Shown here: positions 43,408-52,054 of the stretch, piece after piece
Numbering within the stretch: position 1 is the first letter of the stretch
How the letters are laid out: each line of letters starts with the position of its first letter
Origin: Bradyrhizobium daqingense
Lineage (GTDB): Bacteria > Pseudomonadota > Alphaproteobacteria > Rhizobiales > Xanthobacteraceae
Assembly: GCF_021044685.1 (NCBI RefSeq)
Contig: NZ_CP088014.1
Span: forward strand, 4,016,001-4,080,000
Direction: 5' to 3'
DNA: 64,000 nucleotides
Notes under the pieces: model-generated
Database searches by the model: none
What the model was told of the DNA's origin: nothing
Seen by the model: only the letters and a program-made list of their open reading frames with translations
Position numbers and translations under genes: made by a program

Positions 43408-44823
43408 ATGATGAGCGCGATCGTCCTGTTGCACCGCTGGCTCGGGATCGCGTTCTGCCTGCTGTTCGCGATGTGGTTCGCGACCGGCATCGTTATGCAC
43501 TTCGTTCCGTTCCCGTCGCTGACGGAAGCGGAGCGATTTGACGGACTCGCGCCGCTGGATCGCAACGAGACCAGGATCTCGATCGCAGACGCCGTCGCGG
43601 CGAGCGGCATCGCGGATGCCACGCGTGTTCGGCTGATCCAGCGGAGCGATGGCGCGGTCTACATCGTGTCGGGACCATCCCGTTCGCGCGCGATCCATGC
43701 TTCCGACGGACGGGATGCATCGGTGACATCAGCCGATGTCGCACTCACTATCCTGCAAGCACATGCGCGTCAGCGCGGGCTCGACGGTGCACGCGTCGCG
43801 GTCGTCGCGCGATCGGACTACGATCAATGGAGCGTGCCCAACGGCTTCGATCGCCACAGGCCGCTGTTTCGCGCCGCTCTCGGCGATGCCGCGGGAACGG
43901 AACTCTACGTCTCGTCGCTGACCGGCGAGGTCGTCCTCGACACGACGCGCAGCGAGCGCGGCTGGAATCTCGTCGGCAGCGTGCTGCACTGGATCTACCC
44001 GACGGTTCTGCGCAGCAATTGGGCGCTATGGGACCGCGTGGTCTGGACCTTGTCGCTGCTGGCCCTGATCGCGGCGGTGCTCGGGACGGTGCTCGGGATC
44101 GCGCGGATCAAGCTTCGCAAAGGGCGGATCTCCACGCCTTACCGCGGCTGGCATGCGCTGCATCACCTGATGGGTCTCGCAGCGACGGTGTTCGTGCTGT
44201 CCTGGATCTTCAGCGGCTGGCTCTCGATGGATCACGGCCGGCTGTTCTCGCGCGGTCAATTGACCGCTGCCGAAGCCCGTGTCGTCAATGCCACACCGGA
44301 TTGGACGGCCGCATCGCTCAATCGGCAACCGATATCTCCGTCCGCGCGGGAGGCCGAATGGTTTGGGTTCAACGGCGATGTCTATCGGCGTGATCGAGTT
44401 TCTCTCGGCGAGCAGACGTTGATCAGATCAGGGGACTCGCCGCGTGATGGAGGTCTGCCATTTCTGGACGTGCGGGAGGTCGCGGAGTTGACGGCAAGTC
44501 TGGCCGCCGGCTGCGCCGCACCATCAGTGCTCGCCGACAACGACGCCTATCCGGTCCAATCCATCATCCCAGGTGCACCGGTCTACCGCTCGCATTGCGG
44601 CAATCTCTGGTTTGACATCGACGGCTCCGACGGCCGCATGCTGCAAAGACTGGATCCATCCCGGCGGGCCTACCGCTGGCTCTACAGCGCATTGCACACG
44701 CTCGATTTCCCGATCCTGCTGACCCATCCGCGGCTGCGCGACGTCCTGATCGTCGGCCTCTGCGCGCTCGGGCTCGTGTTCTCCGTCACCGGCATCGTCA
44801 TCGGCTGGCGGCGCTTGCGCTGA
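43408..44823 (+). CDS. PepSY-domain inner-membrane protein, possible periplasmic reductase
   Basis: This 471-residue protein has four membrane helices: near the start (LLHRWLGIAFCLLFAMWF), at about residues 210-235 (WTLSLLALIAAVLGTVLGIA), just after it (HALHHLMGLAATVFVLSWIF) and at the C-terminus (LIVGLCALGLVFSVTGIVIG). Periplasmic PepSY-like segments lie between them. Histidines in LHRWLG and HALHHLMG are placed as possible haem ligands, as in PepSY-TM proteins such as FoxB linked to siderophore reduction. It starts 12 bases after the receptor and must share riboswitch 3. Its role in corrinoid or chelate uptake is inference. Confidence 0.8.
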   Translation: MMSAIVLLHRWLGIAFCLLFAMWFATGIVMHFVPFPSLTEAERFDGLAPLDRNETRISIADAVAASGIADATRVRLIQRSDGAVYIVSGPSRSRAIHASDGRDASVTSADVALTILQAHARQRGLDGARVAVVARSDYDQWSVPNGFDRHRPLFRAALGDAAGTELYVSSLTGEVVLDTTRSERGWNLVGSVLHWIYPTVLRSNWALWDRVVWTLSLLALIAAVLGTVLGIARIKLRKGRISTPYRGWHALHHLMGLAATVFVLSWIFSGWLSMDHGRLFSRGQLTAAEARVVNATPDWTAASLNRQPISPSAREAEWFGFNGDVYRRDRVSLGEQTLIRSGDSPRDGGLPFLDVREVAELTASLAAGCAAPSVLADNDAYPVQSIIPGAPVYRSHCGNLWFDIDGSDGRMLQRLDPSRRAYRWLYSALHTLDFPILLTHPRLRDVLIVGLCALGLVFSVTGIVIGWRRLR

Positions 44824-44951
44824 TCCAATCGCAGCCAAATCCCGCTGGCGAAGGCGGAATTAGTGGCATACCATTTGCAAGCCAATGGGCTCTGGTTTCA
44901 CCCGCCCTTGGCCAATGATGGCCGACATCACGGCAATAATGGGAGGACTTC

Positions 44952-46556
44952 ATGGATCGCAGGACCGTATTGAAGGGACTGGCTGGCGCGGGCGGTCTGG
45001 CATTGACGGGCGGCCTCGCAGCGCCTGCGCTCTCGCAAGGTGCCTCCGCGCGCACGCTGCGATTCGTGCCTCAGGCCAACCTTGCCAATTTCGATCCGAT
45101 CTGGGGCACCCAATATGTCGTGCGCAATGCCGCCGCGATGGTGTGGGACACGCTCTACGGCATCGATGCGCAACTCCAGCCGCAGCGGCAGATGGTCGAG
45201 TCCGAGGAGACCTCCGACGACGGCAAGACCTGGACGTTCAAGCTGCGCCCCGGCCTCAAGTTCCACGACGGCGAGCCGGTGCTGGCCAAGGACGTCGTCG
45301 CGAGCCTGTCGCGTTGGGCCGCGCGCGATCCGATGGGCCTGATGATCATCCCGATCCAGCAGGAATTGACCGCCGTCGATGACCGCACCTTCAAATGGGT
45401 GCTGAAGCAGCCGTTCCCGAAGATGCTCTACGCGCTGGCGAAGAACAACGCGCCGTGCTCCTTCATCATGCCCGAGCGCATCGCCAAGACCGATCCTTTC
45501 AAGCAGATCACCGAATATGTCGGCTCGGGTCCGATGAAGTTCGCCAAGGGCGAGTGGGTCCCGGGCGCCAAGGCCGTGTTCGAGAAGTTCGCCGACTACG
45601 TCCCGCGGCAGGAGAAGGCATCCTGGCTCGCCGGCGGCAAGCAGATCATGGTCGACCGCGTGGAATGGATCGTGATGCCGGACCCCGCGACCGCCGCGGC
45701 CGCATTGCAGAACGGCGAAGTCGACTGGTGGGAGAACCCGATCGCCGACCTCGTGCCCGTGCTGAAGAAGAACAAGAACATCAGTGTCGATATCGGCGAT
45801 CCTCTCGGCAATATCGGCTCGTTCCGCATGAACCATCTATTCGCGCCGTTCAACGATGTGCGGGCGCGGCGCGCGGTGCTGATGGCGCTCAGCCAGGAAG
45901 ACTATATGCGCGCCATCGTCGGTGACGACGACGCATTGTGGAAGTCGCTGCCCGGGTTCTTCACGCCGGGCACGCCACTCTACAGCGAGATGGGCGGCGA
46001 GATCCTGAAGGGCAAGCGCGACTTCGACGCCGCCAAAAAGCTGCTGGCCGAGAGCGGCTATGCCGGCCAGCCGGTGACGTGTCTGGTGGCGCAGGACCAG
46101 CCGATCACGAAGGCACAAGGCGACGTCACCGCCGACCTGCTGAAGAAGCTCGGCATGAACGTCGATTTCGTCGCCACCGATTGGGGCACGGTCGGCTCGC
46201 GTCGCGCCGCCAAGACGCCGCCGGGACAGGGCGGCTGGAACATGTTCCACAGCTGGCATGCCGGCGCCGATTGCATCACGCCTGCCTCCTACACCGCCAT
46301 TCGCGCCAATGGCGACAAGGCATGGTTCGGCTGGCCCACCAGCGCCGGCGCCGAGAAGGAGGTGGTATCCTGGTTCGAGGCCAAGAGCCTCGATGAGGAA
46401 AAGGCCGCGGTCGGCCGCCTCAACAAGGCCGCGCTCGACGACGTCGTCTATGCGCCGACCGGTTTCTTCCTGACCTACACGGCCTGGCGCAAGAACGTTT
46501 CGGGTATCACCAAGGGGCCGCTGCCGTTCTTCTGGGGAGTGTCGAAGTCCGCATGA
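44952..46556 (+). CDS. Periplasmic solute-binding protein, family 5, Tat-exported
   Basis: This 534-residue binding protein opens the second Dpp-type operon. The N-terminus MDRRTVLKGLAGAGGLALTG is a twin-arginine signal with cleavage after APALS, so it is exported folded. The body has VVRNAAAMVWDTLYGID, GKTWTFKLRPGLKFHDGEP and later GSGPMKFAKGEW, normal for family 5. GGGAGG lies just before the ATG. The protein ends with LPFFWGVSKSA, seen in peptide/opine-type relatives. Substrate unknown. Confidence 0.92.
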   Translation: MDRRTVLKGLAGAGGLALTGGLAAPALSQGASARTLRFVPQANLANFDPIWGTQYVVRNAAAMVWDTLYGIDAQLQPQRQMVESEETSDDGKTWTFKLRPGLKFHDGEPVLAKDVVASLSRWAARDPMGLMIIPIQQELTAVDDRTFKWVLKQPFPKMLYALAKNNAPCSFIMPERIAKTDPFKQITEYVGSGPMKFAKGEWVPGAKAVFEKFADYVPRQEKASWLAGGKQIMVDRVEWIVMPDPATAAAALQNGEVDWWENPIADLVPVLKKNKNISVDIGDPLGNIGSFRMNHLFAPFNDVRARRAVLMALSQEDYMRAIVGDDDALWKSLPGFFTPGTPLYSEMGGEILKGKRDFDAAKKLLAESGYAGQPVTCLVAQDQPITKAQGDVTADLLKKLGMNVDFVATDWGTVGSRRAAKTPPGQGGWNMFHSWHAGADCITPASYTAIRANGDKAWFGWPTSAGAEKEVVSWFEAKSLDEEKAAVGRLNKAALDDVVYAPTGFFLTYTAWRKNVSGITKGPLPFFWGVSKSA

Positions 46557-46573
46557 TCGCGCGCTGAAGCCAT

Positions 46574-47515
46574 ATGCTCTCTTACATCCTCCGTCGCATC
46601 GTCGCGACCTTGCCGGTGATGGCGATCGTCGCGTTGTTCGTGTTCAGCCTGCTCTACATCGCGCCGGGTGATCCCGCCGTGGTGATCGCGGGCGACCAGG
46701 CTAGCCCGGAGGATGTGGAGCGCATCCGCCAGAGCCTCGGCCTCGATCGTCCGTTCCTGGTCCAGTTCGGCAGCTGGGTCTGGCGCATCCTGCACGGCGA
46801 TCTCGGCACCTCGATCTTCACCAACCTGCCGGTGTCGGCGATGATCGGCCAGCGGCTGGGACCGACGCTGTCGCTGATGATGATCACGCTGCTGCTGACG
46901 ATCGTGGTCGCGGTGCCGCTCGGCGTGGTGGCGGCGTGGAAGGCCGGCAGCCTGATCGATCGCGTCATCATGGGCTTTGCCGTGTTCGGCTTCTCGCTGC
47001 CCGTCTTCGTCGTCGGCTACATGCTCGCCTACATCTTCGCGCTCGAACTGGAATGGCTGCCGGTGCAGGGCTACACGCCGCTTGCGCAAGGCTTCTGGCC
47101 GTGGCTGGAGAACCTGATCCTGCCGGCGATCGCGCTCGGCTGTGTCTATATCGCGCTGGTCGCGCGCATCACCCGCGCGGCCATGCTCGAAGTGTTGCAG
47201 CAGGATTATATCCGCACCGCGCGTGCCAAGGGCCTGGGGCAGGGTGGCATCCTGTTCATTCACGCGCTCAAGAACGCGGCGGTGCCGATCGTGACCGTGA
47301 TCGGCATCGGCATTGCGCTCCTGATCGGCGGCGCGGTGGTCACCGAAAGCGTGTTCGCGATCCCCGGCCTCGGCCGGCTCACGATCGATGCGATCCTGCG
47401 CCGCGACTATCCCGTGATCCAGGGCATCGTGCTGCTGTTCAGCTTCGTCTACGTCCTCGTCAATCTGATGATCGACGTCATCTACACGCTTGTTGACCCG
47501 AGGATCCGCTATTGA
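46574..47515 (+). CDS. ABC transporter permease, DppB type (second importer)
   Basis: This 313-residue permease starts MLSYILRRIVATLPVMAIVA and carries the coupling-loop sequence ARAKGLGQGGILFIHALKNA. The extracellular stretch LELEWLPVQGYTPL is typical for DppB. It follows the binding-protein gene by 17 bases, and its stop overlaps the TTG start of the next permease (TTGA). Confidence 0.93.
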   Translation: MLSYILRRIVATLPVMAIVALFVFSLLYIAPGDPAVVIAGDQASPEDVERIRQSLGLDRPFLVQFGSWVWRILHGDLGTSIFTNLPVSAMIGQRLGPTLSLMMITLLLTIVVAVPLGVVAAWKAGSLIDRVIMGFAVFGFSLPVFVVGYMLAYIFALELEWLPVQGYTPLAQGFWPWLENLILPAIALGCVYIALVARITRAAMLEVLQQDYIRTARAKGLGQGGILFIHALKNAAVPIVTVIGIGIALLIGGAVVTESVFAIPGLGRLTIDAILRRDYPVIQGIVLLFSFVYVLVNLMIDVIYTLVDPRIRY

Positions 47516-48435
47516 CCGATACGACCTTCAATCCGCAATCGCTCCCGGCCGGTCTCGTCGTCGCGCCGCAACTGCCCGAGATCCTCCGGCCGGTCACGAT
47601 CCGGCGCGGCTTCATCGGGCTCCTGCGTGGCCATCCTACCGTTGCGATCGGTGGCGCGCTGTTGCTGACGTTGGTCCTGATTGCGATCTTCGCGCCTTAT
47701 CTGGGAACAGTCGATCCGACCGCGCTCGCGCCCGCCAAACGCACGCGGGCGCCGTCGACCGATTTCTGGTTCGGCACCGACGTGCTCGGCCGCGACATCT
47801 ATTCGCGCGTCCTGTTCGGCGCGCGGGTCTCGCTCACCGTCGGACTGTCAGTTGCCATATTCGCGTCTATCGCGGGCCTCGCCATCGGCATGGTCTCCGG
47901 CTTCATCCGCTGGGCCGACGGCATCCTGATGCGTTTCATGGACGGGCTGATGTCGATCCCGCCGATCCTGCTCGCGATCGCGCTGATGGCGTTGACGCGC
48001 GGCAGCGTGGGCAACGTCATCCTCGCCATCACCATCGCGGAGATCCCGCGCGTCTCGCGCCTCGTGCGCAGCGTCGTGCTGTCGCTGCGCGAGCAGCCCT
48101 ATGTGGACGCGGCGGTGGCCTGCGGCACGCGCACGCCCATGATCATCCTGCGCCACATCCTGCCCAACACGGTGGCGCCGATGCTGGTGCAGGCGACCTA
48201 TATCTGCGCCAGCGCCATGATCACGGAGGCGATCCTGTCCTTCATCGGCGCCGGCACGCCGCCGACCATTCCGTCCTGGGGCAACATCATGGCCGAGGGC
48301 CGCGCGCTGTGGCAGGTCAAGCCCTACATCGTGTTCTTCCCGGCGGCGTTCCTGTCAGTCACCGTGCTCGCCGTGAATCTGCTTGGCGACGGCCTACGCG
48401 ACGCGCTTGATCCGCGCATGGCCAAGAGTCTGTGA
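47512..48435 (+). CDS. ABC transporter permease, DppC type (second importer)
   Basis: This 307-residue permease starts at TTG 47512, supported by AGGA seven bases upstream and the overlap with the previous stop. It has a long N-terminal arm, then FWFGTDVLGRDIYSRVLFGA and the coupling loop DAAVACGTRTPMIILRHILP. The C-terminus GDGLRDALDPRMAKSL is the usual DppC ending. Five to six membrane helices are visible. Confidence 0.92.
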   Translation: MTDTTFNPQSLPAGLVVAPQLPEILRPVTIRRGFIGLLRGHPTVAIGGALLLTLVLIAIFAPYLGTVDPTALAPAKRTRAPSTDFWFGTDVLGRDIYSRVLFGARVSLTVGLSVAIFASIAGLAIGMVSGFIRWADGILMRFMDGLMSIPPILLAIALMALTRGSVGNVILAITIAEIPRVSRLVRSVVLSLREQPYVDAAVACGTRTPMIILRHILPNTVAPMLVQATYICASAMITEAILSFIGAGTPPTIPSWGNIMAEGRALWQVKPYIVFFPAAFLSVTVLAVNLLGDGLRDALDPRMAKSL

Positions 48436-48454
48436 TGTCGCGAGGCTGACCACG

Positions 48455-49444
48455 ATGGCGCTGCTCGAAGTCGATAACCTCCAGACCCATTTCCGCACTC
48501 CCGGCGGCATCAACCGCGCGGTTGACGGCGTGTCCTTCCACGTCAACGAGGGTGAGACGCTGGCCATCGTCGGCGAGTCCGGTTGCGGCAAGTCGGTGAC
48601 CTCGATGTCGCTGATGCGGCTGATCCCGGAACCGCCGGGCAGGATCGCGGGGACCATCCGCTTTGCGGGCAGGGACCTCCTGCAGCTTTCCGACCGCGAG
48701 ATGCGCGCCATCCGCGGCAACGATATCTCGATGATCTTTCAGGAGCCGATGACGAGCCTGAATCCGGTCCTCACCGTGGGCCGCCAGATCCGCGAGACCC
48801 TGATGATCCATCAGGGCCTCGACAAGCAGGCCGCCGAGGCGCACGCAATCGAGATGCTGACGCTGGTCGGCATTCCGGAGCCGAAGCGGCGGGTGCGAGA
48901 ATATCCGCATCAGCTCTCCGGCGGCATGCGCCAGCGCGTCATGATCGCCATCGCGCTCGCCTGCAATCCGAAGCTCCTGATCGCGGACGAGCCGACCACC
49001 GCGCTCGACGTGACGATCCAGGCGCAGATCCTCAAGCTGATGCTGGACCTCAAGCGCCGGGTCGGCGCGGCCATCATCCTGATCACCCATGATCTCGGTG
49101 TCGTCGCCGAGATCGCCGAACGCGTCATGGTGATGTATGCCGGCCGCAAGGTCGAGGAGGCGCCGGTGGCCGAGTTGTTCCGTTCGCCGCGCCATCCCTA
49201 TACGCAGGGCCTGCTCGGCGCGGTGCCGAAGCTCGGCTCGTCGCTCGCCGGGACGGCGACGCGGCTCGCCGAAATTCCCGGCCAGGTGCCTGACTTGCGC
49301 AAGCCCATTATCGGCTGCGTCTTCGCCGGTCGCTGCGCGCTTGCGACCGATCTCTGCCGGCAATATGCGCCAGGGCTGGAGGAGAAGGGGCCCCGTCACA
49401 TTGCCGCCTGCCACTATGCGGCCAAGGGAGCCGTCGCGGCATGA
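48455..49444 (+). CDS. ABC transporter ATP-binding protein, DppD type (second importer)
   Basis: This 329-residue ATPase has Walker A GESGCGKS, Q-loop FQEPMTSLNP, signature LSGGMRQR, Walker B LLIADEPTTALD and LITHDLGVV. The C-terminal extension includes IIGCVFAGRCALATDLC, with the cysteine pattern of the oligopeptide subfamily. The ATG at 48455 begins the conserved ALLEVDNLQTHF; earlier in-frame codons lie in the preceding gene. Confidence 0.94.
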   Translation: MALLEVDNLQTHFRTPGGINRAVDGVSFHVNEGETLAIVGESGCGKSVTSMSLMRLIPEPPGRIAGTIRFAGRDLLQLSDREMRAIRGNDISMIFQEPMTSLNPVLTVGRQIRETLMIHQGLDKQAAEAHAIEMLTLVGIPEPKRRVREYPHQLSGGMRQRVMIAIALACNPKLLIADEPTTALDVTIQAQILKLMLDLKRRVGAAIILITHDLGVVAEIAERVMVMYAGRKVEEAPVAELFRSPRHPYTQGLLGAVPKLGSSLAGTATRLAEIPGQVPDLRKPIIGCVFAGRCALATDLCRQYAPGLEEKGPRHIAACHYAAKGAVAA

Positions 49445-50433
49445 GTCCTCCGCTGCTCCAGGTCAACGACCTCAAGAAGCATTTTCCGGTCAAGAGCGGC
49501 TTGTTCGGTCGCAAGTCCGAATTTGTCTATGCCGTGGACGGGGTTTCGTTCGAGATCGCCCGCGGTGAGACGCTGTCGCTCGTGGGCGAGTCCGGTTGCG
49601 GCAAGTCGACGGTCGGCCGCGCCATATTGCGGCTGTTCGACATCACGGCAGGGCAGGTGATCCTCGACGGCCAGCGCATCGACGACGCCGCACCGAGCAC
49701 GATGCGGCAGATGCGCCGCCGCGTGCAGGTGGTGTTCCAGGATCCGTTCTCGAGCCTCAATCCGCGCATGCGCGTGCGCGACATCCTGGCCGAGCCGATC
49801 CGCAATTTCGGCCTCGCCAAATCGGCGGAAGACCTTGAGGTGCGCGTCACCGCGCTGATGGACACCGTCCGTCTGCCGCGCGAGGCGCTGAATCGCCGGC
49901 CGCACGAGTTCTCCGGCGGCCAACGCCAGCGCATCGGCATCGCGCGGGCGCTCGCGGCGGAGCCCGAACTGATCGTCTGCGACGAGGCAGTCTCCGCGCT
50001 CGACGTCTCGGTCAAGGCGCAGATCGTCAATCTCCTGCAAGATCTCCAGCGCGAGTTCGGCCTCGCGTTGTTGTTCATCAGCCATGATCTTGCGATCGTC
50101 GAGCACATGACCCACCGCGTCGCCGTGATGTATCTCGGCAAGATCGTCGAGGTTGCCCCGCGCCGCGAGATCTTTGCGGCGCCGAGGCATCCCTACACCA
50201 AGGCGCTGCTCTCCGCAGTGCCGCTCCCCGAGCCCGGTGCCCAGCGCAATCCCATCATCCTCAAGGGCGACGTGCCGAGCCCGATCAATCCGCCGAACGG
50301 ATGCCGCTTCCACACCCGCTGCCCCTTCGTGTTCGACCGCTGCCGGGTCGAGGAGCCGGTGCTTCGCGCGACCGGAGCCGAGCAGTGGGTGGCCTGTCAC
50401 CTCGAAGAGGCTGCACCGGCAGCGGCCGGATAG
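49441..50433 (+). CDS. ABC transporter ATP-binding protein, DppF type (second importer)
   Basis: This 330-residue ATPase starts on the previous stop as ATGA. It has LKKHFPVKSGLFGRKSEFVY, Walker A GESGCGKST, FQDPFSSLNPRMRV, signature FSGGQRQRIG, Walker B LIVCDEAVSALD (Ala replaces the usual Pro after Glu) and FISHDLAIV. The tail GCRFHTRCPFVFDRC carries the conserved cysteines. It closes a complete five-gene importer, and a dispersed repeat lies about 50 bases downstream. Confidence 0.94.
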   Translation: MSPPLLQVNDLKKHFPVKSGLFGRKSEFVYAVDGVSFEIARGETLSLVGESGCGKSTVGRAILRLFDITAGQVILDGQRIDDAAPSTMRQMRRRVQVVFQDPFSSLNPRMRVRDILAEPIRNFGLAKSAEDLEVRVTALMDTVRLPREALNRRPHEFSGGQRQRIGIARALAAEPELIVCDEAVSALDVSVKAQIVNLLQDLQREFGLALLFISHDLAIVEHMTHRVAVMYLGKIVEVAPRREIFAAPRHPYTKALLSAVPLPEPGAQRNPIILKGDVPSPINPPNGCRFHTRCPFVFDRCRVEEPVLRATGAEQWVACHLEEAAPAAAG

Positions 50434-50481
50434 CCGTTGCGCCAGCGCCTGCGGTGACAGGTCTGGAAGCGAGGGACTGAC

Positions 50482-50658
50482 GATCGGGGGATGATGGCAT
50501 CATGCCCCTGTTTTGCCCGACGTGTCAAAGTCGAGCTGCCCATCTGGCATGCCGCGTGGGCTTTGCACGTGAGAATCTTCACCAGGACGGGGCCGAAAGG
50601 CGCGACAGAAATTCCTGAGCAGAAACAACCTCATCCCTACTGTGCATGGGGTTGTTTT
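50482..50658 (+). repeat. Dispersed intergenic repeat, copy B
   Basis: The left block at 50482-50530 (CATCATGCCCCTGTTTTGCC and CGACGTGTCAA) and the right block at 50637-50658 (CTACTGTGCATGGGGTTGTT) match the reverse complement of copy A at 6112-6243 in the same order. The central 106 bases have no counterpart there. The gap 50434-50679 holds only this element. Confidence 0.7.
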
Positions 50659-50679
50659 CGCCCTCTGATTCGACCGGCC

Positions 50680-50967
50680 TCAACCCTGCCGGCGCAGGAA
50701 GCCCGTGATCGTCACTTTTTCCCAGATTCCCGCTGCGGCAAAGGGATCGGCACGGTTGAAGGTTTCGACCTCATTGCGGCCAGGCGCCTCGATCAGGAAC
50801 AGGCTGCCGATCATCGTCTGGCCGTCGTCGGAGACGAGCGGGCCCGACATCACGATCTGGACGCCGAAGCGCGAGGTGTCGCTCAGGAAAGCCTTGTGGG
50901 CGTCGTAGTTGGCGAGGCGGGTCGGCAGCGCCCCGGCGCGGTCGACGGCGTGAATGGCGAACAGCAT
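50680..50967 (-). CDS. YciI-family protein
   Basis: This 95-residue dimeric alpha-beta-barrel-type protein has the YCII pattern: MLFAIHAVDRAGALPTRLAN, the His/Asp region NYDAHKAFLSD, VMSGPLVSDDGQTMIGSLFL, and DPFAAAGIWEKVTITGF. The best-studied catalytic relative, TftG of the 2,4,5-T pathway, removes chloride from 5-chlorohydroxyquinol; most others are uncharacterised. It is downstream of the hydroxyquinol operon on the same strand, separated by a hairpin, so a linked role is possible but unproven. Confidence 0.85.
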   Translation of the reverse strand: MLFAIHAVDRAGALPTRLANYDAHKAFLSDTSRFGVQIVMSGPLVSDDGQTMIGSLFLIEAPGRNEVETFNRADPFAAAGIWEKVTITGFLRRQG

Positions 50968-50996
50968 GGTGTCTCCGTGTCTTGCTTCAATTGTTG

Positions 50997-51020
50997 GGAC
51001 GGCCGCAGGCGCGGCCGTCC
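50997..51020 (-). terminator. Hairpin after the sugar-type binding-protein gene
   Basis: A perfect 10-bp stem, GGACGGCCGC with loop AGGC and its complement, lies 19 bases past the binding-protein stop on the minus strand. It is followed there by CAACAATTG rather than a T-run. It probably limits transcription from the large operon into the YciI gene. Confidence 0.5.
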
Positions 51021-51038
51021 GGTTTCGTGATGATCGGT

Positions 51039-52013
51039 TTATTTCGCGCTGAGCTTGCCAGCGTCCTCGAAGGTCGGGCAGGTGCGCTGCTCCAGCGGCA
51101 CGTCGAACGGCTGGTAATTGTCCTTGGTGATGACGGTCGGCTTCAACACGATCTCGCTGATGACCGGCTGGTTGCGCAGGGAGCGGATCGCCATCATGGT
51201 GCCGAGGCAGCCTTGCGCAAATCCATTGTAGTCGCCGCTCGCGAGCAGCTTGCCGGATTTGATCGCGTCGATCGCCTCCTTGGTACCGTTGATGCCGATC
51301 ACCTGTGCCTTGCGGTTGGCGCCGTCGAGCGCCTCGATTGCGCCGACTGCCATGGCGTCGTTGGCGGCGAGCACGCCGTCGATCTGCGAATTCGACTGCA
51401 TCAGGTTCTCCATCACCTGGAGCGCCTGGAGTCGCTGATAGTTGCCGGGCTGCGAGGCCAGCAGCTTGGCGCCGGGAGCCTCCTTCAGGGCGTCGTTGAA
51501 GCCGCGGACGCGGTCGACATTGGTCAGCGAGCCCTTGACGCCCTCGATGATGACGATGTTGCCCTTGCCGCCGAGCGTCTTGAGCAGGAAGCGCGCCGTC
51601 TCCAGGCCAAGGCTGTAATCGTCGGCGCCGACGAAGGACAGGAACTTGCCGCCGGCCGAACGGTCGGTGATGTTGACCACGGGGATCTTCGCTTCGTTGA
51701 TCTTCTCGACGCCCGGCACCATCGCCTTGTAGTCGACCGGCGTGAATACGATCGCGCTCGGCTTCTTCACGACGACGTCCTCGATCTGGCTGAGCTGCTC
51801 GGGGATCGAGTCCGGCTTGGTCGGGATGTATTGCAGCGTCTTCGCGTTCAGCGTCTTCGCCATGTTGTCGGCACCGACCCGCACCGTCTGGAAGAACGGG
51901 TTGGTCTGGTTCTTGGTGAAGACGGCGATGGTCTCGCCGTCGGCACGCGCCTGCGTGGTGAACGCAGCCGCCATCAGCAGCGGCATCGCCATATAGCTCA
52001 GTGTCCGTTTCAT
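51039..52013 (-). CDS. Ribose-type periplasmic substrate-binding protein
   Basis: This 324-residue exported protein has a signal peptide (MKRTLSYMAMPLLMAAAFTT, cleavage at ARADG) and the two-lobed Peripla_BP_4 fold: IAVFTKNQTNPFFQTVRVGA, IVFTPVDYKAMVPGVEKINE, PVVNITDRS, VIIEGVKGSLTNVDRVRGF and DGVLAANDAMAVGAIEAL. The start at 52013 has GGAGG four bases upstream; the frame stays open far upstream antisense to nothing coding and through the permease, which is not meaningful. It is last in the catabolic operon and supplies the ABC importer's ligand. RbsB relatives bind sugars, polyols and autoinducer-2. Confidence 0.93.
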   Translation of the reverse strand: MKRTLSYMAMPLLMAAAFTTQARADGETIAVFTKNQTNPFFQTVRVGADNMAKTLNAKTLQYIPTKPDSIPEQLSQIEDVVVKKPSAIVFTPVDYKAMVPGVEKINEAKIPVVNITDRSAGGKFLSFVGADDYSLGLETARFLLKTLGGKGNIVIIEGVKGSLTNVDRVRGFNDALKEAPGAKLLASQPGNYQRLQALQVMENLMQSNSQIDGVLAANDAMAVGAIEALDGANRKAQVIGINGTKEAIDAIKSGKLLASGDYNGFAQGCLGTMMAIRSLRNQPVISEIVLKPTVITKDNYQPFDVPLEQRTCPTFEDAGKLSAK

Positions 52014-52054
52014 GTTGCCTCCATCCCTCATTTTGCTTGTTGGATTCGAAGTAC

